Source: Candidatus Physcocola equi
Lineage (GTDB): Bacteria; Bacteroidota; Bacteroidia; Bacteroidales; Paludibacteraceae
Length of the DNA stretch: 64,000 nt
Direction of reading: 5' to 3'
Assembly: GCA_018064855.1 (NCBI GenBank)
Contig: JAGHUM010000001.1
Span: 58,521 to 122,520 of the forward strand
The notes below the pieces were generated by a model. The model worked only from the letters and a program-made list of their open reading frames with translations, was not told the DNA's origin and did not search any database. Made by a program: the position numbers and the translations under genes. Within the stretch, counting starts at the first letter, position 1. Each line of letters begins with the position of its first letter. This document shows, in pieces, positions 62,201 to 64,000 of the stretch.

Positions 62201-63589
62201 ATGAGGTTTGTTGATAGAAATAAGGAAAAAAAACGGCTTGAGAAATTCTTGTCCATGCCTGAAAGCCAACTGATAGTGGTTTATGGCAGACGGAGAATAG
62301 GAAAGTCAACGCTTATTCGGCAAGTGATGGAATCGCAACGTGATGTGTATTTTCAGGCGGATGAAACGAACGTTGCCAATCAGATTGCTCAACTTGCGAA
62401 ATGCATTTCTTTTGTAAAGGAAGGTTTTGATAAAGTCAATTATCCAGATTGGGATGCCCTACTCGAATCGCTCAATCATCGTATTGAAGAAAAGTTGACA
62501 TTGTGCCTTGATGAATTCCCTTATCTGGTGAAGGCTTGTCCGGAATTGCCTTCTATACTGCAGCGTTTCTGCGATTCAAAACGCTCAAAGTTTCATATCA
62601 TTCTTTGTGGATCTTCTCAGCAGTCTATGTATGCGGAGGTCTTAAATGAAAGTTCTCCTCTATACGGAAGGGCGGATTGTATTATGCACTTACAACCGAT
62701 ATCGGTTCGTTTCTTGGGTGAAGCAATGGGTATTGATGACCCAATCGATATAATTCGGCATTATTCGGTATGGGGCGGGGTTCCGCGCTATTGGCAAATG
62801 TGCCTGAATGAAGGTGACTTTGAAACGTCTCTTAAAATGCTCCTGTTGAGTCCTGATGGTAGCTTGAATGAGGAACCTAATAGACTTCTAAGAGATGAAA
62901 TGCGCGATTTGATGATGAGTCGTTCTATTTTGTCTGTTATTGGTGCTGGGGCCAACAGGCTCTCTGAAATTGCGTCGCGTATCGGTAAAAATGCGACTGA
63001 ATTGTCGGTGCCAATCCGCAGGTTGCTTGATATGGGCTTTCTTGAAAAAGAAATCCCTTTTGGCGAAAACGAGAAAAGCAGTAAACATACGCTTTATAAA
63101 TTGCGGGATCCGTTTATGAATGCATTTTATCGGTTCGTCGCACCCAATAGTTCTCTTATTGCCATGCAAAAGGAGGAGGTGGTTTGGAATATTGTCAACT
63201 CCGGTTTGCCGCAATTTGAGGGTGAATGCTGGGAAAGGCTCTGTCGTGAATTTGTTAGCGGTGGGATTTTCAATGGTGTTCAATTTGGAAAGGCTTCCCG
63301 TTGGTGGGGATCGGTTTATGATGACTTACTTAAGGAAAACCGTTCTATCGAAATAGACGTGATTGCTGAATCTTTTGACGGAAAACATCTTTTGGTGGGC
63401 GAATGTAAATGGACAGGTGCGGATTATGCGCAAAGGTTGCTTTCCGAACTTCACTCGAAGGTTCAATTGTTGCCTTTTGCAAAAAAATACAAGTCGGTTT
63501 CTTACGCTCTTTTCCTGAAGGAGAAACCTTTGGACAATGCGGCTGATACTCTTTTGTTTTTCCCTCAAGATATTGTATCTAACCAATGA
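62201..63589 (+). CDS. ATP-binding protein of the archaeal ATPase/DUF234 family
   Basis: 462 residues. N-terminal STAND-like ATPase: FVDRNKEKKRLEKFLSM, Walker A in VVYGRRRIGKSTLIRQV, Walker B in LTLCLDEFPYL, sensor HIILCGSSQQSMY. A winged-helix segment (RLSEIASRIGKNATELSVPI) precedes a DUF234 C-terminus with a PD-(D/E)xK nuclease-like core: EIDVIAESFDGKHLLVGECKW has the D...ECK spacing. Such genes occur in many scattered copies in Bacteroidota and have no assigned role. It is flanked by 36-bp direct repeats, and its stop codon touches the right copy, so it looks like a mobile or recombining cassette. Confidence 0.88.
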   Translation: MRFVDRNKEKKRLEKFLSMPESQLIVVYGRRRIGKSTLIRQVMESQRDVYFQADETNVANQIAQLAKCISFVKEGFDKVNYPDWDALLESLNHRIEEKLTLCLDEFPYLVKACPELPSILQRFCDSKRSKFHIILCGSSQQSMYAEVLNESSPLYGRADCIMHLQPISVRFLGEAMGIDDPIDIIRHYSVWGGVPRYWQMCLNEGDFETSLKMLLLSPDGSLNEEPNRLLRDEMRDLMMSRSILSVIGAGANRLSEIASRIGKNATELSVPIRRLLDMGFLEKEIPFGENEKSSKHTLYKLRDPFMNAFYRFVAPNSSLIAMQKEEVVWNIVNSGLPQFEGECWERLCREFVSGGIFNGVQFGKASRWWGSVYDDLLKENRSIEIDVIAESFDGKHLLVGECKWTGADYAQRLLSELHSKVQLLPFAKKYKSVSYALFLKEKPLDNAADTLLFFPQDIVSNQ

Positions 63590-63624
63590 ATTATGGAACT
63601 GAAATATTATATTTGTACTCCATA
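63589..63624 (+). repeat. 36-bp direct repeat, right copy, with promoter box
   Basis: Pieces: AATTATGGAACT, GAAATATTATATTTG, TACTCCATA. Only the third group of three bases differs from the left copy, so the inverted arms are reduced to TATGGA/TCCATA. The -7 box TATATTTG is kept (63608-63615) and could serve the isomerase gene 100 bases downstream. Confidence 0.9.
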
Positions 63625-63648
63625 TTTTATAGAGGTCTCTCATCGCAA

Positions 63649-63703
63649 GTCTTCCCTTTAAGGGGGAATTTAGGAGGGTCTTCTCACAGCTCATAACTCG
63701 CAA
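63649..63703 (+). repeat. Palindromic element plus heptamers before the isomerase gene
   Basis: GTCTTCCCTTTAAGGGGGAA and TTTAGGAGGGTCTTC (63649-63683) resemble the element before rfbC. It runs straight into heptamers CTCACAG, CTCATAA, CTCGCAA, which end four bases before the ATG at 63708. Confidence 0.78.
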
Positions 63704-63707
63704 CACT

Positions 63708-64000
63708 ATGAATATTTTCCCTTTTCTCCCCAACCTTCACCCCATCCTTTGGGGTGGTTCGCGCATTTCCACATGGAAAGGTTTCCCTTTTGCCGACGGC
63801 ATCGGTGAGAGTTGGGAGGTTTGCGGATTGAAAAAATCCCCTTCAGTAATCGCGGATGGTGAGTTCAAAGGACAGCTACTCTGTGATGTAATCGCGCAGC
63901 ACCCAGTTGAAATCTTGGGGAGTGCTGTGGCAAAGAAATATCATAATCAACTGCCGCTTTTGGCCAAGTTTATTGATGCAAAGCAGGATTTGTCCATCCA
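63708..64000 (+). CDS. manA: Mannose-6-phosphate isomerase, class I (N-terminal part, runs off window)
   Basis: 97 codons are present. MNIFPFLPNLHPILWGGSRI, then KGFPFADGIGESWEVCGL and PLLAKFIDAKQDLSI are the N-terminal motifs of type I phosphomannose isomerase, which interconverts fructose 6-phosphate and mannose 6-phosphate. The zinc-site residues after DLSI lie beyond the window. It could feed mannose to the surface polymer. Its start lies directly behind a repeat and about 90 bases from the right-copy promoter of the ATPase cassette. Confidence 0.9.
   Translation, partial: MNIFPFLPNLHPILWGGSRISTWKGFPFADGIGESWEVCGLKKSPSVIADGEFKGQLLCDVIAQHPVEILGSAVAKKYHNQLPLLAKFIDAKQDLSI

Overview
This window is chromosomal DNA of a Bacteroidota member, most likely order Bacteroidales (Prevotella-like or a relative; the genus is not resolvable here). 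The evidence is repeated TAnnTTTG-type promoter boxes upstream of genes, four large secreted proteins with type IX secretion (T9SS) sorting domains, a C10 (streptopain/interpain) protease, an UpxY-type antiterminator heading a surface-polysaccharide locus, and house-keeping proteins of Bacteroidales type.

Layout. Positions 1-35,500 are mostly core genome. They hold a partial DEAD-box helicase; a 2,437-residue secreted adhesin-like protein (RCC1 propeller, Ig-like modules, type-B T9SS tail); a T9SS-exported PL11 rhamnogalacturonan lyase; cysE and a short birA; a nitrogen module (porin-like protein, P-II, amtB); a C10 protease; mdh; panC-panD; an M23/LysM hydrolase; topA; a DUF47-PiT phosphate module with an attenuator-like leader; a CotH/lamin-tail T9SS protein; purD with two membrane proteins; purE-folK; and dacB.

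Positions 35,600-62,130 form a surface-polysaccharide locus transcribed rightwards. It starts with an UpxY gene behind a hairpin-bearing leader. It contains dTDP-L-rhamnose genes (rfbB, C, A, D), ugd for UDP-glucuronate, a CDP-6-deoxyhexose branch (rfbF, a cupin, rfbG, a reductase), a flippase (Wzx), an EpsG-type polymerase (Wzy), several glycosyltransferases, a pyruvyl-transferase-family protein, an FeS/FrhB-like protein fused to an acyltransferase, and a galactofuranose set (GlfT2-like transferase, DUF4422 protein, glf). No initiating phosphoglycosyl transferase is in the window. From about 43.5 to 60 kb the DNA looks more A+T-rich than glf and the core genes, as is usual for exchanged O-antigen/capsule genes. 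Two toxin-antitoxin-like remnants lie inside the locus. It ends in a strong terminator, followed by an ATPase cassette and the start of a mannose-6-phosphate isomerase gene.

The most unusual signal is a system of short tandem repeats spread over 33.9-63.7 kb. One family has a strict 7-base period (CTCAnnn) and one a strict 8-base period (CCGnnnTT, or AAnnnCGG on the other strand). A third palindromic element is sometimes joined to the heptamers. The heptamers also occur three times in frame inside rfbD. The octamers show strand polarity, with CGG-type units just after stop codons and CCG-type units just before start codons, and they bracket a four-helix-bundle (S23/IVS-type) gene in inverted orientation. 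The ATPase gene at 62.2 kb is flanked by 36-bp direct repeats that each carry a promoter. Gene assignments rest on reading motifs by eye; no database search was possible.
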